Shown: in pieces, positions 50,336 through 59,473 of the stretch
Numbering within the stretch: the first letter of the stretch is position 1
How the letters are laid out: each line of letters opens with the position of its first letter
Assembly: GCA_900112325.1 (NCBI GenBank)
Contig: FOLJ01000001.1
Coordinates: 186,001 to 250,000 of the forward strand
Reading direction: 5' to 3'
Origin: Micromonospora sediminimaris
Lineage (GTDB): Bacteria; Actinomycetota; Actinomycetes; Mycobacteriales; Micromonosporaceae
Length of the DNA: 64,000 nt
The notes under the pieces: model-generated
What the model saw: the letters and a program-made list of their open reading frames with translations, nothing else
What the model was told of the DNA's origin: nothing
Database searches by the model: none
Program-made: the position numbers and the translations under genes

Positions 50336-51625
50336 ATGCGACCTGTTCGGATCGGTCTGGCCCTGGCCGTCGGCGCCCTGGTGGTGTCGATGCTCCCGGC
50401 GAGTTCGCCCTCGGTGGCCCACGACCCGGCCACCCCGGCCGGGCGTGCGTCGGCGCAGGAGTTCATGGCCCAGCGCGAACCCACTCAGCAACTCGTCGCG
50501 GCCGCCGCCGCGACCTGCACCAACGGCCAGGCGGCGGGATATCCCTGCCGCAATGTGGACCTGCTGTCGTTCATGCCGCTGTCCAGCATCGGCGGCAGCC
50601 AGGCCAACGACATCTGGGGCTGGACCGACCCGCAGACCGGCAAGGAGTACGCGCTCGTCGGTCGCCGCAACGGCACCTCGTTCGTGGACGTGTCCAACCC
50701 GACCGCCCCGGTCTACCTGGGCAACCTGCCCGCGTACCAGAACCGCACCGCGATCTGGCGGGACATCAAGGTCTACCGGGACCACGCGTACGTGGTGGCG
50801 GACGTCTCCGGGCACGGCATGCAGGTGTTCGACCTGACCCGGTTGCGTGGCGTCACCACGCCGCAGACCTGGACGGCCAACACGCACTACAGCCGGTTCG
50901 GCAACTCGCACAACATCGCCATCAACGAGCAGACCGGGTACGCGTACGCGGTCGGCACGAACACCTGTAGCGGCGGCCTGCACATGGTCGACATCCGCAC
51001 CCCGAAGTCGCCGGTCTACGCCGGCTGTGTCAGCAACGACGGTTACACCCACGACACCCAGTGCGTGGTCTACCGGGGTCCGGACACCACCTACACCGGG
51101 CGGGAGATCTGCGTCAGCTCCAACGAGGACACGGTGACCGTGGTCGACGTGACCACCAAGTCGGCTCCTCGGCAGCTGTCCCGCATCGGCTACAGCGGGC
51201 GGGCGTACACCCACCAGGGCTGGTTCACCGACAACCAGCGGTACTTCCTGCTCGACGACGAGTTGGACGAGACCCGGCGCGGGGTGCGGACCCAGACCTA
51301 CATCTGGGACCTGGCCGACCTCGACGCACCCCGGCACATCGGCACCTACAGCGCCCCGTCCGGGGTCCAGGCCACCGATCACAACCAGTACGTCAAGGGC
51401 AGCTACAGCTACCAGGCCAACTACCGGGCCGGGTTGCGCATCCTGGACCTGCGTAACGTGGCCAGCGGTCAGGCCACCGAGGCCGGGTACTTCGACATCT
51501 ATCCGTCGAGCAACAGCGCCTCGATGAACGGGGCGTGGAGCACCTACCCGTACTACCCGAGCGGCATCGTGGTGGTCAGCGGCATCGAGCAGGGGCTGTT
51601 CGTACTCCAGCCGCGCTTGTCATGA
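50336..51625 (+). CDS. Secreted choice-of-anchor B family protein (LVIVD repeats)
   Basis: 429 residues. A signal peptide at residues 1-28 (RIGLALAVGALVVSML). The mature part is a beta-propeller of LVIVD-type repeats: NGTSFVDVSNPTAPVYLGNL, HGMQVFDLTRLRG, GGLHMVDIRTPKSPVYAGCV, DTVTVVDVTTKSAPRQLSRI, AGLRILDLRNVASGQ. GGGAGGGAG precedes ATG 50336. The stop overlaps the next start (ATGA). Propeller proteins of this kind act outside the cell, and their partners are rarely known. Confidence 0.85.
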   Translation: MRPVRIGLALAVGALVVSMLPASSPSVAHDPATPAGRASAQEFMAQREPTQQLVAAAAATCTNGQAAGYPCRNVDLLSFMPLSSIGGSQANDIWGWTDPQTGKEYALVGRRNGTSFVDVSNPTAPVYLGNLPAYQNRTAIWRDIKVYRDHAYVVADVSGHGMQVFDLTRLRGVTTPQTWTANTHYSRFGNSHNIAINEQTGYAYAVGTNTCSGGLHMVDIRTPKSPVYAGCVSNDGYTHDTQCVVYRGPDTTYTGREICVSSNEDTVTVVDVTTKSAPRQLSRIGYSGRAYTHQGWFTDNQRYFLLDDELDETRRGVRTQTYIWDLADLDAPRHIGTYSAPSGVQATDHNQYVKGSYSYQANYRAGLRILDLRNVASGQATEAGYFDIYPSSNSASMNGAWSTYPYYPSGIVVVSGIEQGLFVLQPRLS

Positions 51626-52548
51626 CCGCCACCGACCATCGGCCGGGCACGGCCGCCGGCCAGGTCGAGGGGGCGTCCCAGCCGGGGCGCCCCCGCCCCG
51701 ACCCGGTGCCGCCGGGCGGCACCGCGTGGCGGTACGCCGCCGCCACGCTTGTGCTCGGCCTGACCCTGACCGTCGGCTTCTTCGCCGGTCGCGCGGGTGC
51801 GCCGACCTCCGGTCCGACACCGCAGGCGGCGTCCACCGCGCACCTCGGTCACGGCCCGGGTGGGCTGGAGGTGTCCCGCGACGGCTGGACCCTGGCCCTG
51901 GACACCCCGAGCCTGACCGCCGGCCGGCCGGGTGAACTGGCCTTCCGGATCACCGACGCGGCCGGCGCGGCGCTCACCACCTTCCAGGAGAACCATGAGC
52001 GCCGGATGCACCTGATCCTGGTCGGTCGGGATCTCTCCGGCTATCAGCACGTGCACCCGGAGATGTCGGCCGACGGCACCTGGCGGGTCACTGTCACACC
52101 TACCGCGCCCGGCCCGCTCCGGGCCATCGCGGACTTCTGGCCGCAGGGGGCACCGGCGGGCGTCACGCTCGGCGTCGACGTGCCGGTTCCCGGCCGGTAC
52201 GCCTCAGGTCCGCTGGCTCCGCCCGAGGAGACGATCCTGGTGGACGGCTACACGGTCACCCTCGACGGTGGGCTGCGGGCGGGCGAGTCCAACCAGGTGC
52301 TCGTGTGGCTGGGGCACGACGGGCAGCCAGTCAACGACCTGCAACGGCATCTGGGCGCGTACGGGCACCTGGTGGCGTTGCGCCAGGGCGATCTGGCGTA
52401 CCTGCACGTGCATCCGGCGGCGGCCAGCCAGCCCAGCTCGGTGGTGGCGTTCGGCGTCACCGTGCCGTCGGCCGGCACCTACCGGCTGTTCTTCGAGTTC
52501 CGGCACCTCGACGAGGTACGCGTCGCCGCCTTCACCGTGGTCGTGTGA
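51622..52548 (+). CDS. Membrane-anchored protein with duplicated His-rich beta domain
   Basis: 308 residues. A basic head, one membrane span (YAAATLVLGLTLTVGFFAG), then an extracytoplasmic part. Two copies of a motif are visible: RRMHLILVGRDLSGYQHVHPEM (residues about 129-150) and YGHLVALRQGDLAYLHVHPA (about 249-268). Each has His-x-Leu/Val, then Tyr-x-His-Val-His-Pro, which looks like a metal-binding edge. I infer copper or another metal; no family name is certain. Coupled by ATGA to the LVIVD propeller gene, so the two probably work together. Confidence 0.72.
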   Translation: MTATDHRPGTAAGQVEGASQPGRPRPDPVPPGGTAWRYAAATLVLGLTLTVGFFAGRAGAPTSGPTPQAASTAHLGHGPGGLEVSRDGWTLALDTPSLTAGRPGELAFRITDAAGAALTTFQENHERRMHLILVGRDLSGYQHVHPEMSADGTWRVTVTPTAPGPLRAIADFWPQGAPAGVTLGVDVPVPGRYASGPLAPPEETILVDGYTVTLDGGLRAGESNQVLVWLGHDGQPVNDLQRHLGAYGHLVALRQGDLAYLHVHPAAASQPSSVVAFGVTVPSAGTYRLFFEFRHLDEVRVAAFTVVV

Positions 52549-52573
52549 CCTGTCGCGCCGGGTACCGACGAGC

Positions 52574-52618
52574 GGTGGCGGCCCGGGTGCCCCTGGAGGG
52601 GACACCGGGGCCGCCACC
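52574..52618 (+). terminator. Hairpin after the two-gene secreted operon
   Basis: GGTGGCGGC (52574-52582) pairs with GCCGCCACC (52610-52618), with an imperfect GC-rich inner stem. It is 26 bp behind the stop at 52548. Confidence 0.65.
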
Positions 52619-52646
52619 TTCGCGGGTGACGCCGGGACGCGGCCCG

Positions 52647-53093
52647 TCAGCCGACGGCGGCCAGATCGGTCAGCCGGGCCAGCGAGTCCTCCAGGTCGGC
52701 GCCGACCCGACGCAGGCCGAGCCGAAGCAGGGCGGCCTTGACCGGGCCGGCCGGCCAGCGAACGACGATGAGCCGCACGACCGTGCCGCCCTCCTGTTCG
52801 TCGGGTGTGAGCTGGACGTATATCTCGGTGCGCGCCTCCGCTCGGGCACCGGCGCCCTTGGCGCGTTCGCGCCAGCCGATCAGGGTCGGCTCCTGATAGG
52901 CGATCACCTCGGCCTCATGCGCGGCGCCGCGTCCGGCCTGGACCAGCTGCCGCCGACCGAAGCCCTCCCCCGAGAGGACCTCGGCCGCACGGACCCCGGC
53001 CAGCCAGGCCGGCAACTGCTCGGCCCGCTGCACCACGTCCCAGACCGCTTCCACCGGCGCCGCCACGTGCGCGCTGCGTTCCACGAGGATCAT
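52647..53093 (-). CDS. SRPBCC (polyketide cyclase/dehydrase-type) protein
   Basis: 148 residues: VERSAHVAAPVEAVWDVVQR, AEQLPAWLAGVRAAEVLSGE, YQEPTLIGWRERAKGAGARA, VVRLIVVRWPAGPVKAALLR. The helix-grip fold is clear; a ligand is not. Relatives serve in polyketide cyclisation or as lipid carriers, but no biosynthetic genes are nearby. Start ATG 53093 with GGAAGACGGAA upstream. Divergent from the glucosidase gene; the 190-bp gap is AT-rich around 53120-53200 and should carry both promoters. Confidence 0.85.
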   Translation of the reverse strand: MILVERSAHVAAPVEAVWDVVQRAEQLPAWLAGVRAAEVLSGEGFGRRQLVQAGRGAAHEAEVIAYQEPTLIGWRERAKGAGARAEARTEIYVQLTPDEQEGGTVVRLIVVRWPAGPVKAALLRLGLRRVGADLEDSLARLTDLAAVG

Positions 53094-53284
53094 TTCCGTC
53101 TTCCTCCAGTGAGGACATCCCACAATATTCGGCACTCTATGCGCAAAAACGGACGTATATGGACGGGTTCGTAAAAGACACGCCGAAAGGTATTGCTCTC
53201 GGCCGCTCGGGAGCCTATGGCGCACCGCCTCGCCGCCCCCTAGAGTTCCGAGCACGTTTCGCGTTCGAGCGACCGGGAGGGCGT

Positions 53285-54631
53285 ATGTCGACCGCACCGA
53301 TGCCCGAGTTCCCCACCGGCTTCCGCTGGGGCGTCTCCACCTCCGCGTACCAGATCGAAGGCGCCGCCGACACCGACGGACGGGGACCGTCCATCTGGGA
53401 CACCTTCGCCCACACCCCCGGCCGGATCATCGACGGCAGCAGCGGCGACGTGGCCTGCGACCACTACCACCGGTACGCCGAGGACGTCGCCCTGATGGCC
53501 GGGCTGGGGGTGAGCGCGTACCGCTTCTCGATCGCCTGGCCCCGGGTGCTGCCCAGCGGCACCGGCCAGGTCAACCCCGCGGGGCTGGACTTCTACGAGC
53601 GGCTGGTCGACGAGCTGCTCGCGCACGGCATCGATCCGGTCGCCACTCTCTTCCACTGGGACCTGCCCCAGCCGTTGGAGGACGCCGGGGGCTGGCTGAA
53701 CCGGGACACCGCGCACCGCTTCGCCGAGTACGCGGACGTGGTGGCCACGCGCCTCGGCGACCGGGTCCGACTCTGGATCACCCTCAATGAATCCTTCATC
53801 CACATGAGCCTCGGGCACGCCACCGGCGTCCACGCCCCCGGCCGGATGCTGCTCTTCGACGCCTTCCCGGTCGCCCACCACCAGTTGCTCGGTCACGGGC
53901 TCGCGGTCGCCGCGTTGCGTGCCCGCAGCACCAGCCCGGTGGCCATCGCCAACAACTACTCACCGGTGCGCGTCGTCGGGGGCAGCCAGGCCGACGCCGC
54001 CGCAGGGGCGGCCTACGACGCCCTACACAACCAGCTCTTCACCGACCCGCTGCTCGGTCGCGGGTACCCGGCGGAACTGGACTTCGACACCGCTGCGGTC
54101 CGCGACGGCGACCTGGACGTGATCGCCGCGCCGATCGACGTGCTCGGCGTCAACTACTACAACCCCACCGCGGTACGCGCCCCCGAGGAGGGATCGCCGC
54201 TGCCCTTCGAGCTGGTGCCGCTCACCGGATACCCGCGTACCGCCTTCGACTGGCCGGTGGTCCCGGAGGGACTGCGTGAGCTGCTCGGCTGGCTGCGTGA
54301 CCGCTACGGCCGGGCGCTGCCGCCGATCCAGGTCACCGAGAGTGGCTGCGCCTACGACGACGCGCCCGACGCCGACGGACAGGTGCCCGACGCGGACCGG
54401 ATCGCCTACCTGGACGGTCACCTGCGGGCCGTTCGCGCCGCCATCGACGACGGGGTCGACGTGACCGGCTACTTCGTCTGGTCGCTGCTGGACAACTGGG
54501 AGTGGGCCGAGGGCTTCACCAAGCGATTCGGCCTGGTGCACGTGGACTTCCGCACCGGGCAGCGCACACCCAAGTCCTCGTACGCCTGGCTGCGCGAGGT
54601 CATCGCGACCGCCCGGCGGGCACCTCGGTGA
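53285..54631 (+). CDS. Glycoside hydrolase family 1 beta-glucosidase
   Basis: 448 residues. Family-1 features: FRWGVSTSAYQIEGAADTDG at the N-terminus, RFSIAWPRVLPSG, LFHWDLPQPLEDAGGWLNRD, acid/base region TLNES (Glu169) and nucleophile region VTESG (Glu352). The usual sequences are TLNEP and TENG, so both are slightly altered while the two Glu residues remain. YFVWSLLDNWEWAEGFTKRF ends the sugar site. It is cytosolic (no signal), and its stop overlaps the MFS transporter start, so imported disaccharides are probably its substrate. ATG 53285 has GGGAGGG. Confidence 0.93.
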   Translation: MSTAPMPEFPTGFRWGVSTSAYQIEGAADTDGRGPSIWDTFAHTPGRIIDGSSGDVACDHYHRYAEDVALMAGLGVSAYRFSIAWPRVLPSGTGQVNPAGLDFYERLVDELLAHGIDPVATLFHWDLPQPLEDAGGWLNRDTAHRFAEYADVVATRLGDRVRLWITLNESFIHMSLGHATGVHAPGRMLLFDAFPVAHHQLLGHGLAVAALRARSTSPVAIANNYSPVRVVGGSQADAAAGAAYDALHNQLFTDPLLGRGYPAELDFDTAAVRDGDLDVIAAPIDVLGVNYYNPTAVRAPEEGSPLPFELVPLTGYPRTAFDWPVVPEGLRELLGWLRDRYGRALPPIQVTESGCAYDDAPDADGQVPDADRIAYLDGHLRAVRAAIDDGVDVTGYFVWSLLDNWEWAEGFTKRFGLVHVDFRTGQRTPKSSYAWLREVIATARRAPR

Positions 54632-55899
54632 CCACCGTCGACCCCACCCCGGCCTCGCTGCCGGCCGCGCTCGCCGAGCCGACCGTGCCGGTTCGGCGCG
54701 GATGGATCGCGTTGCTGTTCGCCGCCAACCTCGGCGTCTGGATGGCCTTCTTCACCCCGATCCAGGTGCTGCTGCCGCAGCAGATCGGGCAGATCGCACC
54801 GACGGAGAAGGAGACCATGCTGGCCGTGGTCACCGGCTTCGGCGCCCTCGCGGCGGTGCTCGCCAACCCGCTCGCGGGTGCCCTGTCGGACCGCACCTGC
54901 CTGCGCCTGGGCCGGTGGGAGTTCGGCCGTCGGCACGTCTGGACCCTCGGCGGGGCGGTGCTCGGCGCGCTGGCGCTGGCCTTGCTGGCTCAGGCCCGCA
55001 CCGTGCTCGGGGTGACCGTCGGCTGGGTGGCCGCCCAGGTCTGCTTCAACGCGATGCTGGCCAGCCTGACCGCCGCGGTGCCGGACCGGGTTCCGGTCGC
55101 GCAGCGGGGCGGCGTCTCCGGCTGGGTCGGCATTCCGCAGGCGCTGGGGCTGGTCCTCGGCGTCGTCCTGGTCACCGTCCTGGTCACCGGTAACACCGCC
55201 GGCTACCTGGCGGTCGCCGCCGCCGTCCTGCTGCTCGCCCTGCCGTTCGCCCTGCGCACCACCGACGATCCGCTACCCCGCACGCACCGGCCGGCGCTGC
55301 GCGGTCTGCTCGCCGGGATGTGGGTCTCACCGCGCCGGCACCCGGACTTCGGCTGGGCCTGGATCACCCGGTTCCTGGTCCAGCTCGGCAACGCCTTCGG
55401 CACGCTCTACCTGCTCTACTTTCTCACCGACGAGGTCCGGGTCGCCGACCCCGAGGGCGGGCTGCTGGTGCTGATCCTGCTCTACACCGCCGGTCTGATG
55501 GCCACCACCGTCATCGCCGGTCGGCTCTCGGACCGCTCCGGCCGGCGGAAGGTCTTCGTGATCGCCGCGGGCGTGGTGATGGCCGCGGCGGCGCTGCTGT
55601 TGGCCGCCGCCCCCACCTGGCCGGTGGCGGTGATCGCCGCGCTGGTCCTCGGCGCCGGCTACGGCGTGTACCTGTCGGTGGACGCCGCGCTGATCACCCA
55701 GGTGCTGCCGAAAGCCACCGACCGGGCCAAGGATCTCGGTGTGATCAACATTGCCAACTCCGCGCCCCAGGTGCTCGGTCCGGCCGTCTCCGCCCCGATC
55801 GTGGTGCACCTGGGCGGATACCCGGCGCTCTACGCGACCACCGCCGCGGTGACCCTGCTCGGTAGCGTCCTGGTCCTGAAGATCCGCTCGGTGCCCTGA
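54628..55899 (+). CDS. MFS transporter
   Basis: 423 residues with about twelve hydrophobic segments. MFS loops are visible: [20 protein letters not shown] between helices 2 and 3 and [20 protein letters not shown] in the second half, each with the Asp-Arg pattern. The [14 protein letters not shown] start resembles sugar-type or macrolide-type MFS members. GTG start overlaps the glucosidase stop in GTGA, so sugar or glycoside transport is inferred from context. Confidence 0.88.
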   Translation: MTTVDPTPASLPAALAEPTVPVRRGWIALLFAANLGVWMAFFTPIQVLLPQQIGQIAPTEKETMLAVVTGFGALAAVLANPLAGALSDRTCLRLGRWEFGRRHVWTLGGAVLGALALALLAQARTVLGVTVGWVAAQVCFNAMLASLTAAVPDRVPVAQRGGVSGWVGIPQALGLVLGVVLVTVLVTGNTAGYLAVAAAVLLLALPFALRTTDDPLPRTHRPALRGLLAGMWVSPRRHPDFGWAWITRFLVQLGNAFGTLYLLYFLTDEVRVADPEGGLLVLILLYTAGLMATTVIAGRLSDRSGRRKVFVIAAGVVMAAAALLLAAAPTWPVAVIAALVLGAGYGVYLSVDAALITQVLPKATDRAKDLGVINIANSAPQVLGPAVSAPIVVHLGGYPALYATTAAVTLLGSVLVLKIRSVP

Positions 55900-55949
55900 G
55901 GCGTACCCCTTGGCCGAGTGCGGTCGCGCGTCGCCGTAGGCTGGAGGTC

Positions 55950-57359
55950 GTGACGGTACGTGTGCGCTTCGCCCCTTCCCCGACCGGTATGTTCCACGTC
56001 GGCGGTGCCCGCTCGGCACTCCAGAACTGGATCTACGCCAGGCAGCAGGGCGGGGTGTTCGTGCTGCGCATCGAGGACACCGACGCGGCCCGTAACAAGC
56101 CGGAGTGGACCGAGGGCATCCTCTCCGCGCTGGACTGGATCGGTATCGAACGGGGCAGTTACGAGGGCCCCTACTTCCAGTCCTCGTACGCCGGTGAGCA
56201 CCGGGCCGCCGCGCAGCGGCTGTACGAGGCCGGCCGGGCGTACTACTGCGACTGCACCCGGGAGGCGGTGCAGTCCCGCACCGGCAACCAGTACACCGGC
56301 TACGACGGCTACTGCCGCGACCGGGCGCTGCCCCCCGGTGAGGGCCGGGCGCTGCGCTTCCGCACCCCGGACGAGGGTGCCACGGTGGTGACCGACCTGA
56401 TCCGGGGCGAGCCGACCTTCGAGAACAAGCTCATCGAGGACTTCGTCATCGCCCGGGGGGACGGCTCGCCGGTCTTCCTGCTGGCCAACGTGGTGGACGA
56501 CATGACCATGGGGATCACGCATGTGATCCGAGCCGAGGAGCACCTGCCGAACACCCCGAAACAGCAGCTGCTCTGGGACGCGCTCGGGGTGAAGCCGCCG
56601 ATCTGGGCGCACGTGCCGGTGGTGGTCAACGAGAAGCGGCAGAAGCTCTCCAAGCGCCGCGACAAGGTCGCCCTGGAGGCGTACCGCGACGAGGGGTACC
56701 TCGCCGAGGCCATGCGCAACTATCTGATGCTGCTCGGCTGGGCGCCCTCCGGAGACCGGGAGATCGTGCCCTGGTCGGTCATCGAGGACGAGTTCCGGCT
56801 GGCGGAGGTCAACCCGTCCCCCGCGTTCTTCGACGAGAAGAAGCTGCGCGCGTTCAACGGCGAGTACATCCGGGCACTGCCCGTGGCCGAGTTCATCGAG
56901 GCGTGCCAGCCCTGGCTGACCGGCACCGGCACCATAGCGCCGCCGCCCTGGCAGCCGGCCGAGTTCGACCCGGCCGTGTTCGCCGCGGTCGCCCCGTTGG
57001 CGCAGACCCGGATCGCGGTGCTCAGCGAGATCGTGCCGAACGTCGACTTCCTCTTCGTCGACTCCCCGCTCATCGACGAAGCGGCCTGGACGAAGGCGAT
57101 GAAGGAGGGGTCGGCGGAGCTGCTCGACGCCGCCATCGCCGCCTTCGAGGCTGTCGATTCGTGGGACGCGGAGACACTCAAGGCAACGCTGGAGACGGTC
57201 GGCGCGGAGCGCGGCCTCAAGCTCGGCAAGGCACAGGCGCCGGTACGCGTCGCGGTCACCGGCCGTACCGTCGGCTTGCCGCTGTTCGAGTCGTTGGAGG
57301 TGCTCGGTCGCGAGCGCGCGCTGACCCGGATGCGCGCGGCCCGGGTCCGCCTGGTCTGA
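55950..57359 (+). CDS. gltX: Glutamyl-tRNA synthetase
   Basis: 469 residues. [20 protein letters not shown] (HIGH motif as HVGG), [31 protein letters not shown] and [20 protein letters not shown] (KMSKS motif as KLSKR). Class I enzyme that charges tRNA-Glu. In actinobacteria it commonly also charges tRNA-Gln for later amidation by GatCAB. TAGGCT stands 7 nt before GTG 55950 and GGAGG lies within that gap. Confidence 0.95.
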   Translation: MTVRVRFAPSPTGMFHVGGARSALQNWIYARQQGGVFVLRIEDTDAARNKPEWTEGILSALDWIGIERGSYEGPYFQSSYAGEHRAAAQRLYEAGRAYYCDCTREAVQSRTGNQYTGYDGYCRDRALPPGEGRALRFRTPDEGATVVTDLIRGEPTFENKLIEDFVIARGDGSPVFLLANVVDDMTMGITHVIRAEEHLPNTPKQQLLWDALGVKPPIWAHVPVVVNEKRQKLSKRRDKVALEAYRDEGYLAEAMRNYLMLLGWAPSGDREIVPWSVIEDEFRLAEVNPSPAFFDEKKLRAFNGEYIRALPVAEFIEACQPWLTGTGTIAPPPWQPAEFDPAVFAAVAPLAQTRIAVLSEIVPNVDFLFVDSPLIDEAAWTKAMKEGSAELLDAAIAAFEAVDSWDAETLKATLETVGAERGLKLGKAQAPVRVAVTGRTVGLPLFESLEVLGRERALTRMRAARVRLV

Positions 57360-57397
57360 CTGCACCGGCCCTGGCCGAGCGGCCGGGCTGTCAGCGT

Positions 57398-58012
57398 TCA
57401 GCCACGGCGGGCCGCGCGGCGGCGGATCAGCCGGGCCGCGGCCAGGACGGCCAGCAACAGCAGCACCGCGACGGCCGCCCACCACCATCCGCCGCCGGAG
57501 GACTCGTCCGACATGGGCATGGGCGTGGCTGCCTCAGGAGTGACAGGCGCCGGGGTACTCGCGGCCGTACCGATCGCCGTCGGATCGGCGGCGGCGGTCG
57601 GTTCCGGGGTCGGGTCGGCGGGCGTACCGGTGGTCAGCGTGAACCGCACCTCGCCGGTGATCGGGTGACCGTCGCCGGACACCAGCCGGTAGCCGACGAC
57701 GTACAGCCCCGCCGCGCCGGGAGTGAACGGCACGCTGACCCGGTTGCCGGAGAAACGCGGCTCTCCACCGGCCGCGTCGACATTGTCCGGCCCGGTGACC
57801 GTGACCTTCGTCGTGTCCTCGTCGAGCCGGGCCAGAAAGCGCAGCTCGACGCGCTCCGGCGCCTCGGCCACCCGGGCACCGTCGCGAGGGCTGCTGCCGG
57901 TCAACTGGTTGTGTGCGGCAGCCGGCACCGCCGGCATCAGCAACGACACGCCGAACGCCACGCCGAACACCGCTGCCCCGAAACGCGTCAGACGCGCTAT
58001 CCTGCCCCCCAT
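57398..58012 (-). CDS. CopC domain copper-resistance-type protein
   Basis: 204 residues. A signal peptide ends in AAA-HNQLTGSSP, so the mature protein would start with His, the N-terminal copper ligand of CopC. The domain continues VELRFLARLDEDTTKVTVTG, YVVGYRLVSGDGHPITGEVR with the second copper His/Asp. After a Thr/Pro/Ala tether there is a C-terminal membrane span (WWWAAVAVLLLLAVLAAARL) and a basic tail. It would bind Cu(II) outside the membrane. GGAGG is 5 nt before ATG 58012 (ATG 58015 adjoins it). No CopD fusion is present. Confidence 0.9.
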   Translation of the reverse strand: MGGRIARLTRFGAAVFGVAFGVSLLMPAVPAAAHNQLTGSSPRDGARVAEAPERVELRFLARLDEDTTKVTVTGPDNVDAAGGEPRFSGNRVSVPFTPGAAGLYVVGYRLVSGDGHPITGEVRFTLTTGTPADPTPEPTAAADPTAIGTAASTPAPVTPEAATPMPMSDESSGGGWWWAAVAVLLLLAVLAAARLIRRRAARRG

Positions 58013-58237
58013 CATGGCCTCCGCAAAGGTAAAATCCGCCCGCTGCTTCGCGGCTGGTCGTTGGTCGGGTCGCAATCGCAGATAGTTCCAATTAGTGTTC
58101 CATCAGCTGCAACCGATCGGCGTTCCGCGGAGTCTTTGAGTGGGTACCTGTCCTGTGGGCACGGTCACCACCGTCGGCCTTCCAACGTGTGTGACCCCTG
58201 CAGCACGGCCACCCATCGAACGGGGCGAGGAGGCGGC

Positions 58238-58885
58238 ATGGTCCGACGGATGAGGCGACTGGCCGGGGCGACGGCGGGTGCGGTGGCGGCGTTGCTCCTG
58301 TCGCTCACCTCTGCCGAGGTGGCCGGGGCGGCGCCGAAGACGCCACCGGCTGGCGTGGACATCACCGGGCACGGGCTGGCCGAGCCGTTGCGCCTGCGCG
58401 CCGACACCCACCCCACGCATGTCGTCGCCGTCATCGAGCAGGTCAATCACAAGGGCCTGGTCCGCCAGTCGGGCGGGCCGAAGAAGGGCGACCTCGGTCC
58501 GAAGTACACGGTCCTGGTGCTGGCCGGTGACGCTCCGAAGCAGACCTACGACCTCTACCCGAAGGCGGTCGGCGGGCCGCGCGTCTACCGCCCGGCGAAG
58601 CAGCCCGACCGCAAGGTCAGCGCGGCCTGGTACCTCGGACGGGTCAGCATGTCCGAGACGCTGCGCACCGCCGGTGTGCCGCTGGAACGGACCTACGAGG
58701 CGGTCAGCGGGGGTGCCGGCGGTGGTGAACGCATCATCCCGGAGGACGCGCTCAACCCCGCGCAGGACATCAACGAGGCGTTCAGCGAGTTGCGCCGCCT
58801 GCTCCTGCTGAACGTCGCGGTGGTGCTGGTGATCACCCTCGGGCTCGCCGGGATCGCGCTACTGATCCGCCGCCGTACCCACTGA
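58238..58885 (+). CDS. Secreted, C-terminally anchored hypothetical protein
   Basis: 215 residues. Signal peptide (LAGATAGAVAALLLSLTSAE), an extracytoplasmic domain (VDITGHGLAEPLRLRADTHP, YTVLVLAGDAPKQTYDLYPK, VSAAWYLGRVSMSETLRTAG), and a C-terminal membrane span (LLLLNVAVVLVITLGLAGIA) with an Arg tail. GAGGAGG precedes ATG 58238. I do not recognise the domain. It diverges from the CopC gene, so a shared regulatory gap (58013-58237) is possible. Confidence 0.75.
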   Translation: MVRRMRRLAGATAGAVAALLLSLTSAEVAGAAPKTPPAGVDITGHGLAEPLRLRADTHPTHVVAVIEQVNHKGLVRQSGGPKKGDLGPKYTVLVLAGDAPKQTYDLYPKAVGGPRVYRPAKQPDRKVSAAWYLGRVSMSETLRTAGVPLERTYEAVSGGAGGGERIIPEDALNPAQDINEAFSELRRLLLLNVAVVLVITLGLAGIALLIRRRTH

Positions 58886-58939
58886 CGCCACCTCCGGCCC
58901 GCGAACGCGCCGCAGCAGCCTGGCTGGCTGTACCGCCGC

Positions 58940-59305
58940 TCAGCACCAACGACCCGGCGGGCGTTCCCGCCGCAGGCTGCGTTGGGCCGGGCGGACCGGA
59001 CCGTGCCGGTGCGCCCCGGCCCAGCCGGGCAGGTCACTGCGGCACCCGCTGGCCGTCGGGTCGGTCTGCCCGGCCGTGGACGGCTCGACGGTGCGCTGAC
59101 GGGGCACCGGTGGCTCGCCGCCGCGCTGCCGGGCGGACGCGGGATCGTCCTCAGGGCGCTCCGCCATCCGACCGGCGCCCGGCTCGACCGGATGCGCCAG
59201 ACCGGGCGGCCTGCGGTGGGGCTTGGCGAGGGCCGGCTGCTCGTGCGGGCCCGGTCGGCACGGCTCCCCCTGGGCACAGCCGTGGTCGGCCTCCCCGTAC
59301 GCCAT
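58940..59305 (-). CDS. Possible small hypothetical protein
   Basis: An open frame of 121 codons whose ATG at 59305 has GAGGAG 6 nt upstream. The product is rich in Pro, Arg, Gly and His, starts MAYGEADHGCAQGEPCRPGP and shows no domain. It may only be a chance frame. Otherwise the 588-bp gap between 58885 and 59474 holds nothing that I can identify. Confidence 0.25.
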   Translation of the reverse strand: MAYGEADHGCAQGEPCRPGPHEQPALAKPHRRPPGLAHPVEPGAGRMAERPEDDPASARQRGGEPPVPRQRTVEPSTAGQTDPTASGCRSDLPGWAGAHRHGPVRPAQRSLRRERPPGRWC

Positions 59306-59473
59306 CGGCGTCTCCTCACGCTCGCCCTCACCCGCCGGCGCCCACCCGACGTGCCCTGTCACCGTACTGGCCGGTTCTGACCGGCCGCGCAGCGCGTGCC
59401 GGTTCGGCCGTCGGCGGCACCGGTGTCGACGCCTGCCGTCAAGGTCCAGGTCAGCGCATGTCAGGCTAGGCGG

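Noticed and set aside
52647..53093. Polyketide biosynthetic cluster, suggested by a cyclase-like SRPBCC protein and the fab genes
   Set aside because: The fab genes are the primary fatty-acid set in its usual order, and no multidomain synthase, tailoring or export gene is present.
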